Source of the DNA: Deltaproteobacteria bacterium
GTDB taxonomy: Bacteria > Desulfobacterota > Binatia > HRBIN30 > CADEER01
NCBI GenBank assembly: GCA_029262455.1
Contig: JAJCZJ010000063.1
Coordinates: 91,858 to 155,857 of the forward strand
Direction: 5' to 3'
DNA: 64,000 nucleotides
Made by a program: the position numbers and the translations under genes. This document shows, in pieces, positions 17,385 through 26,339 of this stretch (position 1 is the first letter of the stretch; each line of letters starts with the position of its first letter). Below the pieces are notes generated by a model, which was given only the letters and a program-made list of their open reading frames with translations, was not told the DNA's origin and did no database searches.

Positions 17385-18581
17385 ATGAGCACTCTTCCTC
17401 TGGAGGGAGTCCGGATCCTGGACATCGGCACCCGCATCGCCGCACCGTTTGCGGCAACCCTGCTGGCTGATTTCGGTGCAGACGTCATCAAGGTCGAGCT
17501 CCCTGGACGCGGCGACTTCATGCGGAATATCGGACCATTCGACGACGGCTACTCTCTATGGTGGTCGGTCGAAGGGCGCAATAAAAAGTCGATCACCCTC
17601 GATCTTCGAAAGCCGAAAGGCCGCGCGCTTTTTCTCGAGCTGGTCGAAAAGAGCGATGTCGTGGTTGAAAACTTTCGCCCGGGGACGCTCGAGAATTGGC
17701 ACCTAGGGTACGATGAACTCTCGGAGATCAACCCCGGGATCATCCTGACGAGAGCCTCGGTCTACGGCCAAAGCGGCCCCTACAGTCGCCGTCCGGGACT
17801 TGATCGCAATGGAATCAGCTTCAGTGGGTTACTCTACCTGACGGGGTACCCGGACCGCCCCCCCGTGCGGCCGGGTATTATCATCGCTGATTACCTCACC
17901 GGAGTCTTCAACGCGTTGTCGATCATGATGGCTCTCTACCATCGCGACATGCACAAAGGCGGCGGTCAGTCCGTCGATCTGACGCTCTATGAGTCACTCT
18001 TTAGGATTCTCGAGCACACTCTGCCGGCCTACGACAAACTGGGGATTGTCCGCGAGCGGGCCGGCAACCGTCTGCGCAACTCGGCCCCGCTCGACAACTG
18101 GGAGACATCGGACGGTGAGTATATTTCGATCGCCGCACCTGGCGATCAACTATTCCCCAGGCTGGCCAAGGCCATGGGACGCGAGGATTTGGTCGAGGAC
18201 CCACGCTTTGCAACGCTAGCGCAGAGGGCGGCCAACGGAGACGAGATCAACCAAATCGTAGCGGAGTGGTGTCGACAACACTCGGCTGCAGAAATCGAGG
18301 CGATCATGGTCGAACAAGACGTCCCCGTGGCCCGAGCCCTCAATATCGCGGACATCGTCGCCGACCCGCACTACCAAGCACGAGAGAGCTACGTCACCGT
18401 CGACGACCCGGTCGCGGGCCCAATCAAACAACCCGCGGTGTACCCGCGCCTGTCAAAAACTCCAGGAGAAATCCGCCGCCCGGCCCCGCGCCTCGGCGAG
18501 CACAATGCCGAAGTCTATGAGGATCTACTGGGGCTGAGCGCGGCCAGGATGCAGGAACTCCGAGACGAGGGGGTTATCTGA
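17385..18581 (+). CDS. CaiB/BaiF (family III) CoA-transferase, Glu variant
   Basis: 398 residues from ATG 17385 with TGGAG upstream. Typical opening PLEGVRILDIGTRIAAPFAATLLADFGADVIKVE, then ENFRPGTLE, YGQSGP, and GGQSVDLTLYESLFRILEH. At the position of the catalytic Asp in formyl-CoA transferase this protein has Glu (LYES), whereas the paralogue at 12341 has Asp (LLDT). A Glu here is found in some relatives, including racemase-type members, so it may be a CoA-transferase or a racemase-like protein; substrate unknown. The MlaE-type gene starts 58 bases after the stop, but the functional link to lipid transport is uncertain. Confidence 0.88.
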   Translation: MSTLPLEGVRILDIGTRIAAPFAATLLADFGADVIKVELPGRGDFMRNIGPFDDGYSLWWSVEGRNKKSITLDLRKPKGRALFLELVEKSDVVVENFRPGTLENWHLGYDELSEINPGIILTRASVYGQSGPYSRRPGLDRNGISFSGLLYLTGYPDRPPVRPGIIIADYLTGVFNALSIMMALYHRDMHKGGGQSVDLTLYESLFRILEHTLPAYDKLGIVRERAGNRLRNSAPLDNWETSDGEYISIAAPGDQLFPRLAKAMGREDLVEDPRFATLAQRAANGDEINQIVAEWCRQHSAAEIEAIMVEQDVPVARALNIADIVADPHYQARESYVTVDDPVAGPIKQPAVYPRLSKTPGEIRRPAPRLGEHNAEVYEDLLGLSAARMQELRDEGVI

Positions 18582-18639
18582 ATCCTTACCAGATCAGCCA
18601 GCACTCGCCCCGCACCGCTTCATGGAGTAGATTCGCGGC

Positions 18640-19761
18640 GTGGCTTCCGAAACCGGGTACCAGCTGTTGGCCAGTCAGGTCGCCGACGCTATTTCGATCG
18701 CGATCGTCGGCCGCGTCGAGATCGGCAATATCCAAAACCTACTGACCGACCTGACCGACCTGATCGGGGAAACTCGCAGGGCGCTCCTCGACCTTTCGGG
18801 AGTCACTTACTTTGATAGCGGTGGCGGAGCTCTGCTGCTGCAACTGCGCCAGAGGCTGGGGGAACGCGGTGCCAGCTTCGAGGTGACGCATTCTACACCC
18901 GACATCGATGGCTTTTTGCGGCTTGTAGACGAGGAAAGTCTCCTGGCTCCGTCCAAAGTTCCCGCACCGCGGACACCCGTGCTCGTTCGCCTCGGAGGGA
19001 CGGCAATCGGCTGGACAGCCGACGCCGCCGAGACCGTTCGATTTGCCGGTGAGGTCGTTCTCGGCATTGGCGACGCGATTCGCCACCCGACCCGCATCCG
19101 CTGGAAAGACACTTGGGAGTATATGGCTCGCGCCGGCCAAGATGCCTTACCCATCGTCGCGTTGATCAGTTTCCTCATGGGACTGATCACAGCGTTTCAG
19201 GCGGCCGTTCAGCTCCAACAATTTGGCGCCGATATCTACGTCGCCAATCTCGTCGGCCTGTCGATCACACGCGAATTGGGACCGCTCATGACCGCAATTA
19301 TCGCCGCTGGCCGGTCCGGAGCCGCATTCGCCGCTGAAATCGGGACGATGAAAGTATCGGAAGAAGTTGACGCACTATCGGCGATGGGGCTCGATCGAAC
19401 GCGTTTCTTGGTGACGCCCAAGATCATCGCGCTGCTGGCGATGCTACCGTGCCTGACCCTCTTCGCGGATCTCGTGGGTATTCTCGGGGGCCTGTTCGTC
19501 GCCAACGTCGGACTGGATATCCCCACCCAGGTCTACTTCCGCCAGATGTCCCTGTTCATGTCGTTCACAGACATCCAGATCGGCCTCATTAAGAGCGTCG
19601 TCTTTGCGATCTTGATCGCAGGAGTCGGATGTCTGCGCGGCTTTCAAGCTGAAGAAGGCGCCGAGAGCGTCGGGCGGATCACCACCTCCGCCATCGTTTC
19701 CAGCATCTTTGCCATCGTCGTCGCCGATGCGATCTTCACGGTGTTGTTCCATGACTGGTGA
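18640..19761 (+). CDS. mlaE: STAS-MlaE fusion, lipid ABC transporter permease
   Basis: Inner-membrane permease of an Mla-type phospholipid transporter. 373 residues from GTG 18640. Residues 1 to about 105 form a STAS domain (LLDLSGVTYFDSGGGALLL), equivalent to the separate MlaB subunit of E. coli. The rest is the MlaE/DUF140 permease: an amphipathic helix, then hydrophobic segments with LPIVALISFLMGLITAFQAA, GRSGAAFAAEIGTMKVSEEVDAL and a C-terminal anchor. The next gene starts inside its last codons. Order permease, ATPase, MCE protein, lipoprotein is that of Mla systems; a separate MlaC is absent. Confidence 0.93.
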   Translation: MASETGYQLLASQVADAISIAIVGRVEIGNIQNLLTDLTDLIGETRRALLDLSGVTYFDSGGGALLLQLRQRLGERGASFEVTHSTPDIDGFLRLVDEESLLAPSKVPAPRTPVLVRLGGTAIGWTADAAETVRFAGEVVLGIGDAIRHPTRIRWKDTWEYMARAGQDALPIVALISFLMGLITAFQAAVQLQQFGADIYVANLVGLSITRELGPLMTAIIAAGRSGAAFAAEIGTMKVSEEVDALSAMGLDRTRFLVTPKIIALLAMLPCLTLFADLVGILGGLFVANVGLDIPTQVYFRQMSLFMSFTDIQIGLIKSVVFAILIAGVGCLRGFQAEEGAESVGRITTSAIVSSIFAIVVADAIFTVLFHDW

Positions 19762-20533
19762 TACGGCGATCCGGGTTGAGGATCTCGTGGCCCGCTACGG
19801 CGACAACACCATCCTCGATGGCGTATCGTGCGAAGTGCGCAAAGGCGAAATCTTTGTCGTCGTCGGAGGCTCGGGGTGCGGCAAGACGACTCTGCTTCGG
19901 CACATGATCGGCCTGCGTAAGCCCGCCGCCGGGCGTATCCTTGTCGGCGACGATGACATCACGAACCTCGACGAGGACGGACTGCGAAGCGTACAGAGAC
20001 GGCTCGGCGTCACCTTCCAGGCGGGAGCTCTGTTTGGCTCGCTGACGCTGGGCGAGAACATCGCACTCCCCCTGCACGAGTACACAAGCCTGCCCCCCGA
20101 CACCATCGACTTGCTCGTCCGGATCAAGCTCGACATGGTAAGTCTTGGAGGGTTCGAAGATTTCAGGATTTCAGAGTTGTCGGGGGGTATGAAAAAGCGG
20201 GCGGCGCTGGCCCGCGCAATGGCCCTCGATCCCGCGATTTTGTTCTTCGACGAGCCTTCGGCCGGTCTCGACCCGATCACCTCCGCAGAACTCGACGATC
20301 TGATCGTTCAGATCAACAAGAGCCTCGGCACGACGATGGTCGTCATCTCTCACGAGCTACCCAGTATCTTCACAATTGCCGATCGGATCATTATGTTGGA
20401 CGGAAAGTCCCACCGCATCATCGCCGAGGGCGACCCGCGCGAGCTTCGCGACCACGCGATCGATCCTGTCGTGCACTCGTTTTTCAATCGCAAATCCGAG
20501 CACAGCGAGGGATCCCAGCAAGATGGCATCTGA
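19751..20533 (+). CDS. mlaF: Lipid ABC transporter ATPase (MlaF type)
   Basis: 260 residues from ATG 19751, overlapping the permease stop by 11 bases; a longer in-frame start at 19709 would lie well inside the permease and is not needed. Walker A GGSGCGKT at residues 39-46, Q-loop TFQAGALFGSLTLGENI, signature LSGGMKKRAALARA, Walker B PAILFFDEP with PSAGLDPITSAELDDLI, H-loop VVISHE. The signature LSGGMKKR is characteristic of MlaF/MCE-linked ATPases. Powers lipid movement through the STAS-MlaE permease. Confidence 0.95.
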   Translation: MTGDTAIRVEDLVARYGDNTILDGVSCEVRKGEIFVVVGGSGCGKTTLLRHMIGLRKPAAGRILVGDDDITNLDEDGLRSVQRRLGVTFQAGALFGSLTLGENIALPLHEYTSLPPDTIDLLVRIKLDMVSLGGFEDFRISELSGGMKKRAALARAMALDPAILFFDEPSAGLDPITSAELDDLIVQINKSLGTTMVVISHELPSIFTIADRIIMLDGKSHRIIAEGDPRELRDHAIDPVVHSFFNRKSEHSEGSQQDGI

Positions 20534-21467
20534 CACGCGCAAGTTGCAGGTCGGCGTATTCGTCCTCGGAGCCGCAGCAATCGCCACAAGTGCGGCAATC
20601 TGGCTCGGCGCGAATCGCTTTTTCGCGGACGAAGTCATTATGGTGACCTACTTCGCCGAGTCGGTTCAAGGACTCGATCCTGGCTCAGACATCAAGTACC
20701 GCGGGGTCCCAGCCGGCCGCGTCTACGCCATTGAGATCGCCCCCGACGAAAAGCTGATCGAGGTCGTGATGCACGTGAAAACGTCCGTCGCAACACTCAT
20801 CCGCAATGACGACACTCTGCGTGCACGCCTCGAGCTCGCCGGGATTACCGGACTGCGGTACGTCGAGATCGACCATCAGTCGGGAGACGGTTTGCGCAAG
20901 TCTCCGGCGCTGGAATTCTCACCCGCCTACGAGGTCGTCTCCTCGACGCCGTCGAGCTTTTCGGCGATCCAGGAGGGGCTTGGGGCCATCTACGACAATG
21001 TCATGGCGGTAGACTTCGAGGGCATCTCGAACGACATCCGTACCACCCTCAACGCCGCTGACCAATTCTTGCGGGACGATCGCATGCAGCGACTCTTGTC
21101 GAGCCTTGCTGATCTCTCCGAGTCGGCTGCTCGTGTCACCCGCAACGTCGAAAAAATTACAGAAGGGGTCGAGGTAGCGCCGGCAATCGAAGAGCTGCAG
21201 CGGATCACGGCAGAAGCGCGCGGCTTTCTCCAAGAGCTCCGCCAACAGGATCTCGGCGAACAGATCCGAGGGACCCTCTCTGACTTTGGAGGGGTCGCGA
21301 GATCAACCAAGAATTTCCTTAGCGGGCTTCAAGATTCGATCCAAAAACTCGATCAGTCACTCGAAAACTTCGAATCCCTGACCGACGACCTATCGAGCCA
21401 CCCCTCGCAGCTTCTCTTCTCGAAACCTCCGCCACCGCGCCGGCCGCACGACAGGAGCGGCCGATGA
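20523..21467 (+). CDS. mlaD: MCE-domain lipid-binding protein (MlaD type)
   Basis: 314 residues from ATG 20523, which overlaps the ATPase stop by 11 bases. One N-terminal membrane anchor (about residues 9-28, VGVFVLGAAAIATSAAIWLG) is followed by a single MCE domain (about 38-115: VTYFAESVQGLDPGSDIKYRGVPAG). Beyond it, roughly residues 140-290 are helical and coiled-coil-like (SLADLSESAARVTRNVEKI), longer than E. coli MlaD (about 180 residues) and closer to PqiB/LetB-like or chloroplast-type MCE proteins with an extended helical tail. That tail might form a longer periplasmic tunnel; this is inference. Confidence 0.92.
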   Translation: MASDTRKLQVGVFVLGAAAIATSAAIWLGANRFFADEVIMVTYFAESVQGLDPGSDIKYRGVPAGRVYAIEIAPDEKLIEVVMHVKTSVATLIRNDDTLRARLELAGITGLRYVEIDHQSGDGLRKSPALEFSPAYEVVSSTPSSFSAIQEGLGAIYDNVMAVDFEGISNDIRTTLNAADQFLRDDRMQRLLSSLADLSESAARVTRNVEKITEGVEVAPAIEELQRITAEARGFLQELRQQDLGEQIRGTLSDFGGVARSTKNFLSGLQDSIQKLDQSLENFESLTDDLSSHPSQLLFSKPPPPRRPHDRSGR

Positions 21468-22087
21468 GCGTGCGCCGCGGTGTCGCTGCACTCTCGTCAT
21501 TGGCACTCTTCAGTGGCTGCATGAACTTCGGCAACAGCCCAGCACCGTCACCGCAGCGCTTTCAAATCAACTACTCACTGGAGAATACACCTCCGCAATC
21601 CCATTTCCCTGTGACGCTGCGAATATCCCCGCTGACAACGGACGGGCTCTACGCGCGAGACAGGATCGTTGTCCGTACTGGCAAAAACCGGGTCGATCAC
21701 TACGAATATCGGCGCTGGGCGACCAAACCCGCACGCATGATCTTTGATCTGCTGCAACGCGATCTCGCGGCGTCGGGTGTGTTTAGAGCTGTGATCAGCG
21801 GCGCATCACCGGTCGCCAACGACCTCCTTCTGAGTGGCGTCGTGGAGAGAATCGAAGAAATCGACACAGACGGCTGCAGCGCCAGTCTAAAGATCCGATT
21901 CCTGTTTAGTCGAACCCCGAGCATCGGCGTCGACGTACCGCTCCTGCAAAAGGCCTACGAAGCGTCCGAAACCTGCCGTACCAACGACGTCGAGGACTTC
22001 GTCGCCGCGATGAGCCGATCCCTAGCCAACATCTCGAAGCGCTTGTTGCGAGACATCGAGACAATCCTCAGCGAACCTGCTCCGTGA
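21464..22087 (+). CDS. ABC-type transport auxiliary lipoprotein (DUF330/PqiC-like)
   Basis: 207 residues, ATG overlapping the mlaD stop as ATGA. Lipobox LFSGC at Cys19. The mature part fits the ABC_trans_aux family: an N-terminal strand RFQINYSL, a YARDRIVVRTGKNRVDHYEYRRWA segment that matches the family's Y-R-W core, and a C-terminal helix. Members sit at the outer membrane beside MCE systems. This suggests the lipid transporter uses a PqiC-like partner rather than MlaA/MlaC. Its 3' end overlaps that of the convergent pseudopilin gene by 20 bases. Confidence 0.88.
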   Translation: MSVRRGVAALSSLALFSGCMNFGNSPAPSPQRFQINYSLENTPPQSHFPVTLRISPLTTDGLYARDRIVVRTGKNRVDHYEYRRWATKPARMIFDLLQRDLAASGVFRAVISGASPVANDLLLSGVVERIEEIDTDGCSASLKIRFLFSRTPSIGVDVPLLQKAYEASETCRTNDVEDFVAAMSRSLANISKRLLRDIETILSEPAP

Positions 22088-22577
22088 ACCGTGCTTGCTG
22101 CTGGTAGGCGCCAATCTGGCCCGACGGAAAGATCGACAGCAACCGCACCGAGCCGCGTTCACCATCCCTAATCGTTGGCCAAAGCCGATCGTCTGTTGAG
22201 ATCACAACGCCACGCGCATCGAACTCGATCCGGTCAACTCTTCGGTCGAAATCCAGTTCTAAATGATCCGGCAGCTCCACGGTGCGAAGGACGCGGTCCA
22301 ACACCCAATCGTCTCCACTCACGACCAATCGCCGAACTTCATACGAGTCGCCAAAAAACTCGACAGCGACATGATCACCGGACTCAATCGATTGATCCCG
22401 CGCGTAGCGAAGATCGGAGACGACCTTGCTCGCCATCGAATCGATCCGCTCGCGCCCAGAATCACGGCTCGGGAGGCTAGCAACCGCAACCATACTCAAG
22501 ACCGATACGGCCCCCACGAGCTCGATTACGCTATAACCTGCAATCCTGCTAAGACGCATTGTCAGTCCCCTTGTCAT
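22068..22577 (-). CDS. FimT/GspH-type minor pseudopilin (copy at the downstream end of the cluster)
   Basis: 169 residues. ATG 22577 (MTRGLTMRLSRIAG) is chosen since it gives a 14-residue leader in register with the paralogue at 26819 and has GGAGGTGA upstream. The prepilin site is G/YSVIELVGAVSVLSM with Glu5 and a Phe1-replacing Tyr. After the hydrophobic helix come SDLRYARDQSIESGDHVAVEF and WPTIRDGERGSVRLL, features of GspH/FimT. Strongly similar to the FimT at 26340-26819. It is separated from the pilX-like gene by 286 bases in which I see no gene, so it may have its own promoter. The convergent auxiliary lipoprotein overlaps its 3' end. Confidence 0.88.
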   Translation of the reverse strand: MTRGLTMRLSRIAGYSVIELVGAVSVLSMVAVASLPSRDSGRERIDSMASKVVSDLRYARDQSIESGDHVAVEFFGDSYEVRRLVVSGDDWVLDRVLRTVELPDHLELDFDRRVDRIEFDARGVVISTDDRLWPTIRDGERGSVRLLSIFPSGQIGAYQQQARFTEQVR

Positions 22578-22863
22578 CATTCACCTCCATGTGAATCACG
22601 CATCGTACGAAGTTATTGTTGTGCAAGTGCCGGACCAATCCGCGATCGCAAGTCCCGTCGCGCGACGATTTTCATCTGAGCAAGATCGCGGGTGCCAATC
22701 ACACAACTGCGTCAAGGCGACGACGCTCCGGGTTCGACTCGACACACCAAACGCCACCAACGATGTAGCAAGCGATCGTTGCAAGACTCTCGCATGCCTC
22801 ACCGCAATCTGCAGATGGCGCGCTTCCCCGCGGCACAGTCGGAAGCGTCGACCGTCACGCAAC

Positions 22864-24978
22864 TCAGCGAAAATCTTCGGTGAAGAGGACTTGCTGCACG
22901 TAGACGAATCGCGGCGTCAGAGGGGGTAGGTTGGCGACGTCACCAAAGGCCGGATCAAAGTTCCAATTTCGAACTGGCGGCTTGTAGATGTTGCATCCGC
23001 TCGTCGACGAACCACCTGTACCGCACCAGTCCCCATCGACCCGCTGCGGCTCGCCCAGCGACACGAAGGAACCTTGGTAGTTCAGCGCGCGACCACCACT
23101 CCAATCCTCATGGAAGCGTGGGTAATTTTCGAGCCCGCCGTTGTAGTCGCCTACTGCCGTCGTATCAACACCACCGAGGAACGCCGCATTGACCCAAGTG
23201 GTCTCCGCGTCGCGCCTGCTACTCGAGAGGGTTCGCACACTCTGTCCATCGCGACAGAAATCGCCCGTGCAGCAGTCTGCCCCGCACCCGGTGTTTGCAC
23301 TCCCGCGCCAAAATCTCTGCGACATCACGTTGACGCTATCGCCGATCAGAGCCGAGGGCTGGCGTGGGATGCCGCCCCCGACAGTGCCCCGATTGTAGTC
23401 ACCCAGAACATACATCGCCTGGTCGCTCACGACGGTTACACCCGTCGGATCGGCAGTCACACCAATCCCGCCGGGCAACGCAATGTCGGCGCTGCCAAAT
23501 ACACGAACACCATAGTTATTGACGACATCCGACTGCGGGCCATCGACGGTCAGAAAGAGGACCAGTCCACCGTCCGACGCGTCCGCCGTGGCAAAGAACG
23601 GCTCGCCATTGTCATCATTCCATTGGATGAGATCGGCGATGTTGAGATTGAGCAAGAGCATCCACTTGTCTTCGCGGTGGTTGTAGAATCCACCGCGTCG
23701 ATAATCCAAATCGAAATTCCCGAGCCCCGTCCCCATGATGTCGCTATACGCTCCCGAGCCGCCGCCACTCGTGCGCTGCGCCGACCCCGGCAACGCCGGC
23801 AAATAACAGTTGACGACCTCGTTCGAGCAGTCCTCTACACCGTCCGCGCAATCGCAACCGGGAACATCCGTATAGAACGCAGGCATGGTGCCCGGGTACG
23901 AGCTATTGGCTGAATTCCACGCCGCATCGGACATGAACGCGTGCAGGTCGAAAGTCGCAGAGGCATCGCGATTCCCCCCACTGTCTTGGATCTCGATCGA
24001 GTGGGGTAGTGGCACAACCGGCGGGCCTGGGAGATTGTCCGCGGCGCCAACCCGCAGGGCAATCCGGAGTTCCGCTTTCTCCCAGAAGACCCCGGTTCCC
24101 ACCTCGATGATATCCGGCTCCGGTATCGCGATGTTGCCAATTTTGTTGATGACCGAACCCTGCCAGGCAGACAACTCCGCATCGTTGATCTGACGAGTCG
24201 CCGATCCGTTACATGGGAGGCTCTTGGGATCCAGGTCACCAAACGGTGCGACGACATCTTCCAGTTTGTCGATGTTGACGGCTCCGCGGCAGTCCGAAGT
24301 ATCCTTGCGGCCGCGATGGATGTCGCCGCCCGCCGACACTTGCACGGTGAATACACCCACCGGTGGATTGTCGACAATGTTCAGCTGGTTGTTGGCGTTC
24401 ATGTACAAGTCGCCGTTTGTGTGCACGCGGCCCATCAGATTCATCGTAGGACCGGGCAAGATCTCGAGATCGTTGCGGTAGAACGCGACAAACTGAAAGA
24501 GCGGAATGTAACCGACCAGGAACTCCGCACCGACACGCGCTTCGATCGCACCCGTGATATTCTCTGCTTCCGAGTTCACGGTGTACCGGTACTGCAGCGC
24601 ATTCAGGCCAGAGAACAACTCTCCGGAAGGAATAACGATCTGCTGAGGGTTCGAGGGGCGCGGCGTCATTTGGTATGACACCGTCCGTTCCCCGAGAGTA
24701 AACGTGCGCAGGGCAAAGTCGGAGCCAGACGGCACATTGTAGTCTAGGAAGATATTCCTGTACTCACCCATGCCCCGGTTGAGACCAGACTCCGCAGCAT
24801 AGAATCCAGTAATCGAGGACGCGAAAACACCCCGCATCTGCGTATCCGACCGAACCGCGACCGCAAAAGTCGCCGCGAACGCCATTAGCAGTACCACCAG
24901 AACGACGACCCCAATGAGCGCGATCCCGCGCTCATTGGGCGCGATCCTGCGCTCACTGCGCTTGAGATCTCCCCTCAT
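22864..24978 (-). CDS. Very large PilX-like pilus assembly protein
   Basis: 704 residues from ATG 24978 (GGGGGAAGT lies upstream; an earlier in-frame start at 25032 is less likely). The N-terminus has a membrane helix at about residues 18-42 preceded by ERGIALIG and followed by GFYAAESGLNRGMGEYRN, the PilX N-terminal signature. The rest, far longer than typical PilX (about 200 residues), is beta-rich and Asn/Gly-rich with MGRVHTNGDLYMNANNQ and VFGSADIALPGGIGVTADP, similar in style to polymer-forming or beta-helical repeats, and has two Cys-rich patches (CDCADGVEDC; CGADCCTGDFC). No PilY1-type gene is present, so this exported domain may be the tip or adhesive part. Function inferred. Confidence 0.8.
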   Translation of the reverse strand: MRGDLKRSERRIAPNERGIALIGVVVLVVLLMAFAATFAVAVRSDTQMRGVFASSITGFYAAESGLNRGMGEYRNIFLDYNVPSGSDFALRTFTLGERTVSYQMTPRPSNPQQIVIPSGELFSGLNALQYRYTVNSEAENITGAIEARVGAEFLVGYIPLFQFVAFYRNDLEILPGPTMNLMGRVHTNGDLYMNANNQLNIVDNPPVGVFTVQVSAGGDIHRGRKDTSDCRGAVNIDKLEDVVAPFGDLDPKSLPCNGSATRQINDAELSAWQGSVINKIGNIAIPEPDIIEVGTGVFWEKAELRIALRVGAADNLPGPPVVPLPHSIEIQDSGGNRDASATFDLHAFMSDAAWNSANSSYPGTMPAFYTDVPGCDCADGVEDCSNEVVNCYLPALPGSAQRTSGGGSGAYSDIMGTGLGNFDLDYRRGGFYNHREDKWMLLLNLNIADLIQWNDDNGEPFFATADASDGGLVLFLTVDGPQSDVVNNYGVRVFGSADIALPGGIGVTADPTGVTVVSDQAMYVLGDYNRGTVGGGIPRQPSALIGDSVNVMSQRFWRGSANTGCGADCCTGDFCRDGQSVRTLSSSRRDAETTWVNAAFLGGVDTTAVGDYNGGLENYPRFHEDWSGGRALNYQGSFVSLGEPQRVDGDWCGTGGSSTSGCNIYKPPVRNWNFDPAFGDVANLPPLTPRFVYVQQVLFTEDFR

Positions 24979-25087
24979 CGTACTTCCCCCTCGCAAACGC
25001 CTTGTAGAATTCGAGACACAATCCCCTCGCACGTCGCGCGGGCAAGCAAGAATTCAATCGACAGAACCATGACCATCAACCCTCGAG

Positions 25088-25942
25088 TTACGGCAAGATG
25101 TTCCGCGGTTTGACCGCCACTTGGAACTTTCGCCGATAGTAGACCCCATTCGGCCCCGTCCTTTCGGAGCGGGCGGTGATCGAAAGAAGCACCTGGTCGA
25201 CGAGTTGCCACTCACTGTTGTCGGCCGGAAGGTCCACCACATCGCAATCCGGGTTGCAGTTCGAGCGTAACCGGTAGCCGACATCCAGTTCTTCAACGCC
25301 AACCGCAAACGACGTCGGATCATTGGCCCCAATCTGGACCATCAACTGCGGGACGATGTCGCCGCTCGGCTTCGTAAACGTGCTGAGAAAAAATCGACGC
25401 TCGTCGATCGCGTAGATTCCGCTCGTCGGCGGATAGTCGATCGAAAGAACGCCGGCGCGAACAATCGAAGTCGAGTTCGACACGGCGACGATGTCGAAGT
25501 ACTCTCCCGTACCATTCGGATGCCGAATGTAACCACGCATGCCGGCTTCGAAACCCTGGGAATTTTCCACCAAGATGGTCGGGTCCGACGAAGTGGTCAT
25601 TCCTGTCGTCGCGCTGCGTATGCACGACAGATCCGGACGCGTCAGTCCGGTACGCGTTGTGATCTCATCCTGCTCGTTGCTGTCGACGCCCTCCAACGAG
25701 ATGAATTCACCCGTCACCGGAAGGCAGGCACCGCCGAGACGCAGGTCGCGCACCAAGACATCGAGAGCCGCGCGCGCCGCCTGCGTAGTCTCGACCTCTC
25801 GTCCTTTCATGACGACGTGCCCTTTCCCAGCCAGAAACATCGCCGAAGTCGCCGCGATCGCGATACTAGTCAGCGCGATACTCAGAATTATCTCCAGCGA
25901 CGAAAAACCCGTCGCCTCACGAATCCGTGCCGTGCGGCGCAT
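25088..25942 (-). CDS. PilW-like minor pseudopilin
   Basis: 284 residues, ATG sharing one base with the preceding stop (TAATG). Prepilin site after a 12-residue leader: G/FSSLEIILSIALTSIAIAA with Glu5. Then a helix with TTQAARAALDVLVRDLRLGG, a PilW/PulJ hallmark, and a C-terminal beta region with paired Cys (SNCNPDCDVVDLP) and KFQVAVKPRNILP. Functions at the pilus tip as part of the minor pilin priming complex in the known systems; role here inferred from order fimT-pilV-pilW-pilX. Confidence 0.88.
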   Translation of the reverse strand: MRRTARIREATGFSSLEIILSIALTSIAIAATSAMFLAGKGHVVMKGREVETTQAARAALDVLVRDLRLGGACLPVTGEFISLEGVDSNEQDEITTRTGLTRPDLSCIRSATTGMTTSSDPTILVENSQGFEAGMRGYIRHPNGTGEYFDIVAVSNSTSIVRAGVLSIDYPPTSGIYAIDERRFFLSTFTKPSGDIVPQLMVQIGANDPTSFAVGVEELDVGYRLRSNCNPDCDVVDLPADNSEWQLVDQVLLSITARSERTGPNGVYYRRKFQVAVKPRNILP

Positions 25943-26334
25943 TAGAAACGTCTAACTGCCGTATAAATCGTCTGCACCTCCACATCGGCCCGCCCGCCGG
26001 GCTCACCCCACTCCACGTTTACCGTCACCTGCTTCAGATTAGGCTCGGGTGTATCGGCTTCGACCGTTGTCGATACGTCGAACACGACCGAGCCCTTGAC
26101 GACTTGCTCCGTCGTCGCAGCCATCGTCGAATAGGGTTCGGCTCGGACTGTCTCGAGGTGCCTTTCCGCCACCGCGTAGGCGACCGTGTAGTGGTTGTTC
26201 TGAGAGGTCGTGCGGATTTGTTGGACCAGGTAGTCACCGGTCGTCGCTGCAGCAAGGGCAAACAATCCAAGCGCGACCATGACCTCGAGCAGCGACGTAC
26301 CCCTACAATTCAATCTCTTCGTCTTGCACATCAT
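25942..26334 (-). CDS. PilV-like minor pseudopilin
   Basis: 130 residues from ATG 26334; GGAGGG, embedded in the end of the upstream gene, is spaced well. Leader MMCKTKRLNCRG, then TSLLEVMVALGLFALAAAT, so +1 is Thr rather than Phe or Leu while Glu5 is kept. The VAYAVAERHLETVRAEPY segment is typical of PilV/PulI-type pseudopilins, and LKQVTVNVEWGEPGG is the usual C-terminal strand pair. Stop overlaps the pilW-like start. Very short intergenic gap (5 bases) to the fimT gene before it. Confidence 0.88.
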   Translation of the reverse strand: MMCKTKRLNCRGTSLLEVMVALGLFALAAATTGDYLVQQIRTTSQNNHYTVAYAVAERHLETVRAEPYSTMAATTEQVVKGSVVFDVSTTVEADTPEPNLKQVTVNVEWGEPGGRADVEVQTIYTAVRRF

Positions 26335-26339
26335 CGTTA

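Noticed and set aside
22578..22863. Small gene or tRNA between the pilX-like and end fimT genes
   Set aside because: Short frames have no ribosome site, and a gggttcgactc stretch lacks the matching stem of a T-arm.
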